Shown: piece after piece, positions 1 through 7,690 of the stretch
Position numbering within the stretch: position 1 is the stretch's first letter
Layout: each line of letters begins with the position of its first letter
NCBI GenBank assembly: GCA_035363255.1
Contig: DAOSES010000004.1
Location: 1 to 64,000 of the forward strand
Reading direction: 5' to 3'
DNA length: 64,000 nucleotides
From: T3SED10-260 sp035363255
GTDB lineage: Bacteria > Caldisericota > Caldisericia > UBA6126
Notes under the pieces: generated by a model
What the model was told of the DNA's origin: nothing
Database searches by the model: none
The model's input: the letters and a program-made list of their open reading frames with translations, nothing else
Translations under genes and position numbers: made by a program

Positions 1-149
1 TTTAGCTGAATCATCGAAGACCGTTCGAATAGGTTTTTAAATGAAGCAACACGGATAGACCTAAGTTTAAGCTGCATTATCAGGATAATTTTGAAGAAAC
101 TGTTGACTTCAAGAGATGGAAAGACTTTATTGTAGATGGTAACAAAATT

Positions 150-1334
150 ATGGGGGGCAGATATCCCAAAACTGACTCTCGCTTTACAGCCTATTTAGAT
201 AGGTGGATTGAACAAAATAAAAGGAAACCAGAAAAAAATGATATCATTTTAGAAATTCAAGGATACGTGGTTGATGATGTATGGATGGATATACAAGCTT
301 TAGATCCCAAGGATAAAAATGAAAGACTTGGATATCCAACACAAAAACCAGAAGATTTGTTAAATAGGATAATTGAAACTGTATCGTCAAAGGGCGATTT
401 AGTAGCTGATTTCTTTTGCGGTTCAGGAACCACTTGTGCTGTTGCAGAAAAACTTGATCGCAGATGGATAGGTGTAGACTTAGGAAGGTATGCCATTCAC
501 ACTACCCGCAAGCGCTTGCTGGAAATTGAACATAGTACGAGCCTAACAGAAAATGGAAATAAGTATGGCAAAAGGGCAAAACCCTTTGAAATCCTCAATC
601 TTGGCAAGTACGAACGCCAATTCTGGCAAGTCAAAGCCTTTGGAAGAAAAGACGAAAAGCAAGCCTTATACGAATACCTAGCGTTTATCCTCAAGCTTTA
701 CAGAGCAGAGCCTATTGCTGGTTCTTCACATATACACGGTAAAAAGGGAAGTGCTTTGATATATATTGGAGCAGTGGATGCTCCTGTAACCATCCAGGAG
801 GTGGTCGATGCTTTGAACGATACTAAAGAAATGGGACAGAAGGAGCTCCATGTGCTGGGCTGGGAATGGGAAATGGGTCTGAACGATGCTATACAAGAGG
901 TAGCTAAACAGAAGGGTGTGCGACTCAAACTCCGTATTATACCTATGGATGCAATCGATCCACAAGCTTCTGAAAAAGGAGATGTGAAGTTTTTTGAGTT
1001 GGCTTATTTTAAAGTTGATATTCAATCCAAAGACGTGAAAGTTAAAATCGAGCTCAATGATTTCGTCGTCCCTCATACAGACCTGATCCCTGATGATGTA
1101 AAAGAAAGCATCAAAAAATGGAGCGACTGGATCGACTATTGGGCAGTTGACTTTGATTTTCAAAATGACACATTCAGCAATGGATGGACTAGTTACCGCA
1201 CCAAACAAGAACGTAGCCTTTCTTTTATTGCAGAGCATTCGTATGAGAAGCCAGGAATATATAAAGTTTTTGTGAAGATCATTGATATCTTTGGCATCGA
1301 CACCTCCCAAGTGTACAAAGTTCAGGTGGGCTGA
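150..1334 (+). CDS. C-terminal part of a type III-like (beta-class) DNA adenine/cytosine-N4 methyltransferase
   Basis: The protein carries the SAM-binding motif I DFFCGSGTT (about residues 88-96), preceded by GYPTQKPEDLL, the arrangement seen at the C-terminal side of beta-class (Mod-like) N6/N4 methyltransferases. In that class the catalytic DPPY motif lies N-terminal to motif I, and it is absent here. The frame stays open upstream of the ATG only to base 45, behind a TGA at 42-44, and the translated 35 codons look protein-like, so the N-terminal half is outside the window, in another frame, or lost. About 200 further residues follow the methylase fold. It is spaced 2 bases from the next gene, a restriction helicase, as in mod-res operons. 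Whether the gene is active cannot be decided from this fragment. Confidence 0.8.
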   Translation: MGGRYPKTDSRFTAYLDRWIEQNKRKPEKNDIILEIQGYVVDDVWMDIQALDPKDKNERLGYPTQKPEDLLNRIIETVSSKGDLVADFFCGSGTTCAVAEKLDRRWIGVDLGRYAIHTTRKRLLEIEHSTSLTENGNKYGKRAKPFEILNLGKYERQFWQVKAFGRKDEKQALYEYLAFILKLYRAEPIAGSSHIHGKKGSALIYIGAVDAPVTIQEVVDALNDTKEMGQKELHVLGWEWEMGLNDAIQEVAKQKGVRLKLRIIPMDAIDPQASEKGDVKFFELAYFKVDIQSKDVKVKIELNDFVVPHTDLIPDDVKESIKKWSDWIDYWAVDFDFQNDTFSNGWTSYRTKQERSLSFIAEHSYEKPGIYKVFVKIIDIFGIDTSQVYKVQVG

Positions 1335-1336
1335 TT

Positions 1337-4060
1337 ATGGCTAAACCAATAGTCCCATATAACAATGAAATTCCCTATATCGAAGACCGCAATCCCTGGG
1401 ATATTCCTCTTTGCCATCTTCAAAAAAAAGCAGAGAACGAGTATAAGATGATCCAAGGAAGAAGACCAAGCAAGATGCTCTTAGTCAATAAGCTCCGATC
1501 AGAAGTTGATCAATGGAGATCAGAAGGATACCCAGGAGCAACAAGAACTTCCCAGGAGCTCCTTTTTTTCTGGTTTGATCAGTCTCATGCTCCAATTTAT
1601 ACCAATGAACCCTTCCACTTTTATTTTTGCCAGCGGGAAGCCATAGAAACTATCGTCTATCTCTTTGAAGTCAAAAGGTATAGTGATATTGCCCCTTTGA
1701 TCGATGAGTACCAGGAAATCTATACAGGCAAACTCTATTCTACCTCAGTTGAATTTAGTGAAGATCTGGATGGTATCCGTAAAATCAAAAGATATTTCCC
1801 CGAGTTAAACCAAGAAGGTGAACAAACCCTCCCTGATAAAGACCTTCTCCGGTACGCCATTAAAATGGCAACAGGCTCAGGTAAAACCTTTGTAATGGCT
1901 TTTGTAGTAGTTTGGAGCTATTTTAACCGCTTAAGAGAGAAAAACCGCAAGTATGCCAACAACTTTCTAATCGTTGCACCCAATGTCATTGTTTATGAAC
2001 GATTAGCAAAAGACTTTTCCAGTGGGATAATATTTCAGGAGCTTCCATTTATTCCAACACCTTGGAAATCTCAATGGAACCTTAATATAAAGCTTCGTGG
2101 AGAAGAAAGCCCTTTGACTCATGAAAACAACTTGATCGTAAACAACATTCACCAAATTTATGAAAGCAGGGCCAAAGAATTTAATCCGAGTAATATCATC
2201 CAAGCTGCTTTGGGTAGAAAGCCTCAGAAAGACCCTGGCAAATCACCGCAGACTTTACTCGAAAGGCTGAAAGAGCTAGATAATCTCCTGGTCATGAACG
2301 ATGAAGCTCATCATGTCCATGATGACGAACTTAAGTGGAACGAGAGCTTGATGAGTATTCATAACAACATCCCAGGGGGCTTAAAGATGTGGCTTGATTT
2401 TTCTGCTACCCCCAAGACACCAGATAATACTTATTACCCATGGATTATCTGTGACTACCCCTTGGCTCAAGCGGTAGAGGACAGAATTGTCAAAATTCCA
2501 CTCATTGTCCATTCAGTTAAAACTCTTGACCCTGAAAATATAACTCAGACTAATGTAGTTCAAAAATATGGAGACTGGATTACAGCCTCTCTTTCCAGGT
2601 TAAAAGAACACCAGGAAGCTTATCAAGCAGTGGGAAAAAAACCTGTACTCTTTGTTATGGCTGAAAAAAATGTATTTGCAGACAAGATTGCTGAGTGCAT
2701 TTCTCATATTGGCTCAGGTTATGAGATTAAAAAAGATGAAATCTTGGTGATCCATACAAACACTTCAGGAGATATTAAGAAAGATGAGCTGGAATTACTA
2801 AGAGATAAAGCTAGAGATATAGACAGCCCGGACAACAAAATCAAAGTTATAGTCAGCGTTTTGATGCTTAAAGAGGGATGGGATGTTCAAAATGTAACTA
2901 TTGTTTTGGGGCTCAGAGCCTTTGACTCAGCCATCCTCCCAGAACAAGCAATTGGCCGTGGCCTTAGGCTTATGAGAAATATTGGTCCCGACCAGACTCA
3001 GACGCTGGAAGTAATAGGCAATGACAAGTTCGAAAAAATTGTCAAACAACTTGAACTCGAAGGGGTAGGAATAAGCACTACCAATACGCTCCCTCCTTTA
3101 CCTATAACCATAGCTCGTGAGAAAAAGCGTCTTCAATATGATATCGAATTGCCATCCACCAATTTTACTTGTTTAAGAGTTTATGCTAAACTGAAAAATT
3201 TAAACAGTAGAGATTTTCCCAACCTCTTTTCTTCTAACAAACTGAGCGAAGAGAAAAAGATTCAACTAAAGATAGAAACAGTTTTTTCTCAAAAGGAGAT
3301 CCACCAAGCTAAAGTGGATCATGGACTACTTTATTCAGGGAGAGAGCTGGTAGCCTATATTACGAAGCAAATTATGAAAAAAGCTAGGCTAACCGATTGT
3401 TTCCAGCTAATCTATCCTATATGCGAAGACTATATTCTAAACTATTGTTTTAATACTATAGTGAAGGATATAGAAAATGTTATCATCAGAACAGAGCTAA
3501 GAAACCTTGAAGTTCAGGAAGCCATAATTGATTTGCTAGCTGGAGAAATTGGGAAAGCAACAGTGGAAAAAAAGGAGATAACGATTGAAGGACAGGGACA
3601 AAAACTATCATCGATGGATAACTTTACCTGGAGAAGAGGACATATTCGTTGTAAAAAAACTGTTTTCAATTTCGTAGCAATCTACAATGATTTTGAAGCT
3701 GAATTCGCTCGATTTTTGGACGAAGCAGAAGATATAGAAGCTTTTGCAGCTCTAGCAAATTTCTTCAGGATAGATTATCTTTCCAGCTCAGGTGCAATAA
3801 GGTTTTATTTCCCTGATTTCGTAGCATTACAATCAAACACAAAGGAGAAAAAAATCTTTTGGATTATTGAAACGAAAGGCAGAGAATACCCTGACTTGGA
3901 AAACAAAAACAAAGCTATCGAACGATGGTGTCAAACCGTATCTCAGCAATCAGGCCATGAATGGAAGTACCTTCTCGTCAAGCAATCTTCTTTCAACAAA
4001 ATAAGAAATCTCAGAACTCTATTTGATCTGTCCGAAGAACTAAAAAAGCTATTCGGATAG
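1337..4060 (+). CDS. Type III restriction enzyme Res-like helicase-nuclease
   Basis: This is a superfamily 2 helicase with a C-terminal nuclease, the expected DNA-cleaving partner of the methyltransferase ending 2 bases upstream. Visible motifs: Walker A ATGSGKT (178-184), a DEAH-type box NDEAHH (about 321), motif III DFSATPKT, and motif VI EQAIGRGLRLM (about 535-545). Near the C-terminus FPDFVAL (about 825) followed by IIETKGRE (about 843-850) forms a PD-(D/E)XK nuclease signature. The length of 907 aa suits a Res subunit. It resembles the family annotated BPTD_3080-type restriction endonucleases, recalled rather than searched. Cleavage presumably depends on the methylation state of a site read by the partner. 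Confidence 0.85.
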   Translation: MAKPIVPYNNEIPYIEDRNPWDIPLCHLQKKAENEYKMIQGRRPSKMLLVNKLRSEVDQWRSEGYPGATRTSQELLFFWFDQSHAPIYTNEPFHFYFCQREAIETIVYLFEVKRYSDIAPLIDEYQEIYTGKLYSTSVEFSEDLDGIRKIKRYFPELNQEGEQTLPDKDLLRYAIKMATGSGKTFVMAFVVVWSYFNRLREKNRKYANNFLIVAPNVIVYERLAKDFSSGIIFQELPFIPTPWKSQWNLNIKLRGEESPLTHENNLIVNNIHQIYESRAKEFNPSNIIQAALGRKPQKDPGKSPQTLLERLKELDNLLVMNDEAHHVHDDELKWNESLMSIHNNIPGGLKMWLDFSATPKTPDNTYYPWIICDYPLAQAVEDRIVKIPLIVHSVKTLDPENITQTNVVQKYGDWITASLSRLKEHQEAYQAVGKKPVLFVMAEKNVFADKIAECISHIGSGYEIKKDEILVIHTNTSGDIKKDELELLRDKARDIDSPDNKIKVIVSVLMLKEGWDVQNVTIVLGLRAFDSAILPEQAIGRGLRLMRNIGPDQTQTLEVIGNDKFEKIVKQLELEGVGISTTNTLPPLPITIAREKKRLQYDIELPSTNFTCLRVYAKLKNLNSRDFPNLFSSNKLSEEKKIQLKIETVFSQKEIHQAKVDHGLLYSGRELVAYITKQIMKKARLTDCFQLIYPICEDYILNYCFNTIVKDIENVIIRTELRNLEVQEAIIDLLAGEIGKATVEKKEITIEGQGQKLSSMDNFTWRRGHIRCKKTVFNFVAIYNDFEAEFARFLDEAEDIEAFAALANFFRIDYLSSSGAIRFYFPDFVALQSNTKEKKIFWIIETKGREYPDLENKNKAIERWCQTVSQQSGHEWKYLLVKQSSFNKIRNLRTLFDLSEELKKLFG

Positions 4061-4063
4061 AAC

Positions 4064-5599
4064 ATGGATATGCCATCGGAAGATTTTACTATTGATGGAC
4101 TGAAACCTTTAATGTTTGATCCTGGAGTCAGATGTACTGAAGAAGAGTTTCATGCATATCTTGCTAAGTTTAATAAAAGGCACGCCATTATTCGTTGTTC
4201 GCGACTTGCTTTGCAATCTTTTCTTCGAAGTGGTGATGAGCCATTCGATTTCTTTGGTGTTCCGATTATTGAATACAACTTAGAAATGCTAGCTCTCAAT
4301 ATCATCAAACATTCCAGCGAAGAAACACAAAATCTATTATCATCAACTCAACTTTGTGAAGTATATCTAATGATGACTTATCTTCTTGAAATAGATATGC
4401 CAAACAGAAAAGATAATCTTGAGATTTTGACTCCCCTTGCTTTCAGGCAGTTTGCGATGCAGGAAAGATATGTTAGTCCACTTGCAAGAAGTATCCATCT
4501 TTATAAAGATCTTTGGCAGAAAACACCTGAAGTGAACTCTCTTGACATTCTAACGGAACTTGAGAAAGCTATTGGTCTTCCATACGAATTGTTGTTGCAT
4601 TATGCCTATTTATTCCTGGCTAATGCAAAAGGAAACAATGGTACTATTGTTCAATGGGATCAAAAAGTTCTTTCCACTGTATCTCATAGCTATCATCTGG
4701 ATCTTAACCAGGAGAATCAGAAGTGGGCGTTAGATTTTTTTGTAGGAGATCTTGACCAAATCTTAAATGAAAAGCATTTGCTCAATCCTTTTGAAAAACA
4801 TCCAATCGTAAGGATTCCAGCAAGCAAAACAACTGGAGAGAATTCTACTTTTTTTTTGGTTTCGCCTTCTGCAATGTTAAGAAAAGTGAGTTACGGAATG
4901 TTCCATTTCCTATCCGACCGCTTTAATTTAGGTGGCGGGAGAAATGAGTTTAGGGATAAGTTTGGATTTGTTTTTGAAAAGTACATAGGTCAGTTATTAA
5001 AGCTGTATATTTCCAAATGGCAGTTTTATCCAGAAATAGTTTATGCTGATGGAAAGAAATCTGTTGACTGGTTCTTAGTTCAGGATAACAAAGCTATTTT
5101 AATCGAAGTTAAAACTTCATCCATCTTCCTTGAAGCAAGACAAACTGGTTCTATTGAGGCAATCAAAGCAGATTTAGATAGAACTATCGCAAAAGGCGCA
5201 AAACAACTTCTTAGATTCAAACAAATTCTGGAAGAAAAAACCCAACCCGAATTTGAAACTTTTTATCCTATTTCGGACATCCAGTGTCTTTTAGTAGTCA
5301 ACGACCCAATTCATTCTCAAAATCGTATTAAAGAATTGATTAGACAAAATAACCCCGAACTATCTGATTTTGAATATTCTATATCCAACATTTATGATTT
5401 CGAACGACTGCTTGAAGAGCAATCAAAAGGTGATAGTATTTTTGAGTTTTTGAAGACAAAGAATAGCAATGAAGAATATAGATCCTTTGACTTGGAAAGA
5501 TTTCTTTTTGAGTTCTATAAAAACCCTGCAAAAGATTGTTCGTTTTTAAAAAGTATATATGATCGGTTTTTTGATATCAATTCGTCTGAGAAGGAGTGA
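4064..5599 (+). CDS. Uncharacterised restriction-cluster protein with PD-(D/E)XK-like nuclease motif
   Basis: A 511-aa protein starting 3 bases after the res stop codon, so almost certainly in the same transcript. I do not recognise the first 300 residues. Around residues 333-350 the pattern VDWFLVQ...AILIEVKTSS matches the core of a PD-(D/E)XK nuclease fold (acidic D, then E-V-K on the next strand). The rest is charged and mostly helical in appearance, with no membrane segment. The context suggests an accessory nuclease or specificity factor of the restriction cluster. Function is inferred from context and one short motif, so it remains hypothetical. Confidence 0.65.
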   Translation: MDMPSEDFTIDGLKPLMFDPGVRCTEEEFHAYLAKFNKRHAIIRCSRLALQSFLRSGDEPFDFFGVPIIEYNLEMLALNIIKHSSEETQNLLSSTQLCEVYLMMTYLLEIDMPNRKDNLEILTPLAFRQFAMQERYVSPLARSIHLYKDLWQKTPEVNSLDILTELEKAIGLPYELLLHYAYLFLANAKGNNGTIVQWDQKVLSTVSHSYHLDLNQENQKWALDFFVGDLDQILNEKHLLNPFEKHPIVRIPASKTTGENSTFFLVSPSAMLRKVSYGMFHFLSDRFNLGGGRNEFRDKFGFVFEKYIGQLLKLYISKWQFYPEIVYADGKKSVDWFLVQDNKAILIEVKTSSIFLEARQTGSIEAIKADLDRTIAKGAKQLLRFKQILEEKTQPEFETFYPISDIQCLLVVNDPIHSQNRIKELIRQNNPELSDFEYSISNIYDFERLLEEQSKGDSIFEFLKTKNSNEEYRSFDLERFLFEFYKNPAKDCSFLKSIYDRFFDINSSEKE

Positions 5600-5603
5600 G
5601 TTA

Positions 5604-7394
5604 GTGCAAAAATATTCTGTTAATGATTATACGGTGGAGAGTATTCTTGGTTGGATCAGATCTGACGAAATTGCAATTCCAGAAATCCAACGACCTTTTG
5701 TTTGGAGCAGTACTCAAGTTCGAGATCTTATGGATAGCCTTTATCAAGGGTACCCAGTAGGATATATCATTTCATGGAGAAATCCTGATATCAGGCTAAG
5801 AAATGGATCTATTGCTCTTGGTAGGAAGATATTAATCGATGGACAACAACGTGTAACAGCACTTTCAACTGCTCTGAATGGACATCCTGTGATTGACGAG
5901 AATTATAACAAAATTGTAATAAAGATTGCTTTTCACCCACTGGAAGAAAGGTTTGAGGTATTAAATCCTGCAATTGAGAAAGATAAAGCTTGGATACCAG
6001 ATATTTCAAAAGTTATGCACCCTGAGTTTTCTATTTTGGCATTTATTAGAGATTATCAAAATAAAAACCCTGATGTTGAAGAAACTATATTAGAAAATGT
6101 TATCCAAAGATTAAAAACCATAGTGTTGAGGCCAATTGGATTAATCGAATTAAACCATGACCTTGATATTGACACAGTCACCGAAATCTTCATTAGAATA
6201 AACTCCAAAGGAGTAGTGTTGAGCCAATCAGATTTTGTTATGTCCAAAATTGCTTCAAATGAGGCATATGAGGGCAATGTTTTAAGGAAAGCTATAGACT
6301 ATTTCTGTCATTTATCTGTCAAACCAGAATTCTATAGCCACATTATCGAACATGATCATAACTTTGTAAAAACAGAATATTTTGAAAAAATGAAGTGGCT
6401 TAAGAACGAAAAAAGCGACCTTTATGATCCTGATTACAGTGACCTTATAAGAGTAGCATTTTGCTATAAGTTTAAACGAGGGAAACTGAGCGATTTAGTT
6501 AGTTTGTTATCTGGAAGAAACTTTGAAACTAGAACCTTCGAAGAAAGCATAGCAGAAAAAGCTTTTGCTGATCTAAAAGATTCTGCCTTAACATTTATGA
6601 ATGAGACTTTATATAAAAGGTTTTTAATGATTATTGAATCTGCTGGCTTTATTAGTTCAAAGATTATAAGGTCTCAAAATGTTTTGAATTTTGCCTACGC
6701 ACTGCTCCTTCATTTAAAAGATTTAAAAATGGATCATGCTTTGATTGAACATTACGTAAGAAAGTGGTTTGTAATGTCCATGCTGACAGGAAGATACTCT
6801 GGTTCAGCTGAGTCTTCTTTTGATAAAGATGTTAAAACCATAAACGAAACAGGAATTGCTAAAACCCTGAGCGATATAGAAGAAGCTGAATTAAGTAATT
6901 CCTATTGGGATTCTGGTTTGGTTCAACGTTTTAATACTCAATCAGTTAATACGCCTGTGCTACATGTTTATTGGGCAGCTCAAGTAAAAGCTAGAGATAA
7001 TGGTTTTTTGTCAAAGGATACTGCTTTTGAGAGCTTGTTTGCCCACCGAGGGGATATTCATCATATCTTTCCAAAGCAATATTTAAAAGATAATGGGCTA
7101 ATGCAAAGCCAATACAATCAAATTGCCAATTATGTTTATGTTCAGCAGGAAATTAATCTAAAGGTTGGAAAAAAGTCACCATCAGAGTATATGCAGGAGA
7201 TAAAGGATCATTGCGATCATGGAAAAGCATTATATGGAAGCATTAAGTGCCCCAAAGAACTCATTAAAAACCTTGAATCAAACTGCATTCCTGAAAACAT
7301 TTTTACCATGACCATTGACAACTACTATGATTTTCTTGAACAGAGAAGAAAACTGATGGCTCAGAAAGTAAAACTCTACTATGAATCTCTTTAA
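5604..7394 (+). CDS. GmrSD-type DUF262 / HNH restriction protein
   Basis: The N-terminus has the DUF262 (GmrS/ParB-like NTPase) signature: IPEIQRPFVWS (about 23-33), YPVGYIISW, and LIDGQQRVTAL with the DGQQR box at about residue 79. FIRINSKGV follows at about 202. Near the C-terminus GDIHHIFPKQYL (HH at 486-487) is the HNH/DUF1524-like nuclease motif. Fused GmrSD proteins cleave modified (glucosylated or hydroxymethylated) phage DNA using NTP. I chose the GTG at 5604 because AAGGAG lies 7 bases upstream (5591-5596). The longer frame from 5559 would overlap the previous gene by 41 bases and adds no conserved sequence. It is the last gene of the compact restriction cluster. Confidence 0.85.
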   Translation: MQKYSVNDYTVESILGWIRSDEIAIPEIQRPFVWSSTQVRDLMDSLYQGYPVGYIISWRNPDIRLRNGSIALGRKILIDGQQRVTALSTALNGHPVIDENYNKIVIKIAFHPLEERFEVLNPAIEKDKAWIPDISKVMHPEFSILAFIRDYQNKNPDVEETILENVIQRLKTIVLRPIGLIELNHDLDIDTVTEIFIRINSKGVVLSQSDFVMSKIASNEAYEGNVLRKAIDYFCHLSVKPEFYSHIIEHDHNFVKTEYFEKMKWLKNEKSDLYDPDYSDLIRVAFCYKFKRGKLSDLVSLLSGRNFETRTFEESIAEKAFADLKDSALTFMNETLYKRFLMIIESAGFISSKIIRSQNVLNFAYALLLHLKDLKMDHALIEHYVRKWFVMSMLTGRYSGSAESSFDKDVKTINETGIAKTLSDIEEAELSNSYWDSGLVQRFNTQSVNTPVLHVYWAAQVKARDNGFLSKDTAFESLFAHRGDIHHIFPKQYLKDNGLMQSQYNQIANYVYVQQEINLKVGKKSPSEYMQEIKDHCDHGKALYGSIKCPKELIKNLESNCIPENIFTMTIDNYYDFLEQRRKLMAQKVKLYYESL

Positions 7395-7460
7395 GAGAAT
7401 ACTAAGCAGGAAGGTAACAAATATTTTTCATATGTGGGGCATAGCTTTGTTGCTATCAAG

Positions 7461-7593
7461 TACGGAAGCTACTTCGGAACCTGATACGGAAGTAGGTACG
7501 GAAGTAAAACATGGAAGTCGCCATGGATGATACCATGCAAGTCACCATGGAAGTCAGCATACAAGTCGGCATACATGAGAGCATACAAGTGGG
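7461..7593 (+). repeat. Degenerate 12-base minisatellite, 11 units
   Basis: Eleven consecutive units of 12 bases (one of 13) can be read. The first four are built on TACGGAAGTNNN and the next seven on CATGGAAGTCNN or CATACAAGTNNN. Both strands are open across it: the plus strand gives a tetrapeptide pattern such as KSPW/KSAY, the minus strand TCML/TSMV. Neither frame has a convincing start with a ribosome site. It lies in the 280-base gap between the GmrSD gene and the 957-aa gene. The last 1.8 units recur at about 15627, on the far side of the helicase module. Confidence 0.75.
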
Positions 7594-7661
7594 ATATTGA
7601 AAATAGTTCTCAAAGGGACGCTGTTTGTCCATGGGCTGTGATATAGTGAAAAAATAGTATA

Positions 7662-7690
7662 ACATTGGAGGTGGATGGATGAGTTTAAGG
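7662..7690 (+). repeat. Duplicated translation-initiation leader, copy 1
   Basis: The 20 bases ATAACATTGGAGGTGGATGG (7659-7678 region) followed by RTGAGT recur at 15219-15243, where they drive the small membrane protein. In this copy the well-spaced start (ATG 7679) opens a frame MSLRLGFVCK that stops at 7711, overlapping the 957-aa frame. AGTTTAAGG is also shared downstream. Confidence 0.6.

Noticed and set aside
726..1310. 194-codon minus-strand frame opposite the methyltransferase
   Set aside because: Antisense to a conserved C-terminal region that is contiguous with the motif I domain; no start signals.
5559..5603. Upstream ATG as start of the GmrSD-type gene
   Set aside because: It would overlap the previous gene and lies before the AAGGAG site; GTG 5604 fits spacing and conserved start.
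7461..7593. The short repeats before the 957-aa gene as a CRISPR array
   Set aside because: Units are contiguous 12-base degenerate repeats with no unique spacers, and no cas genes are present.
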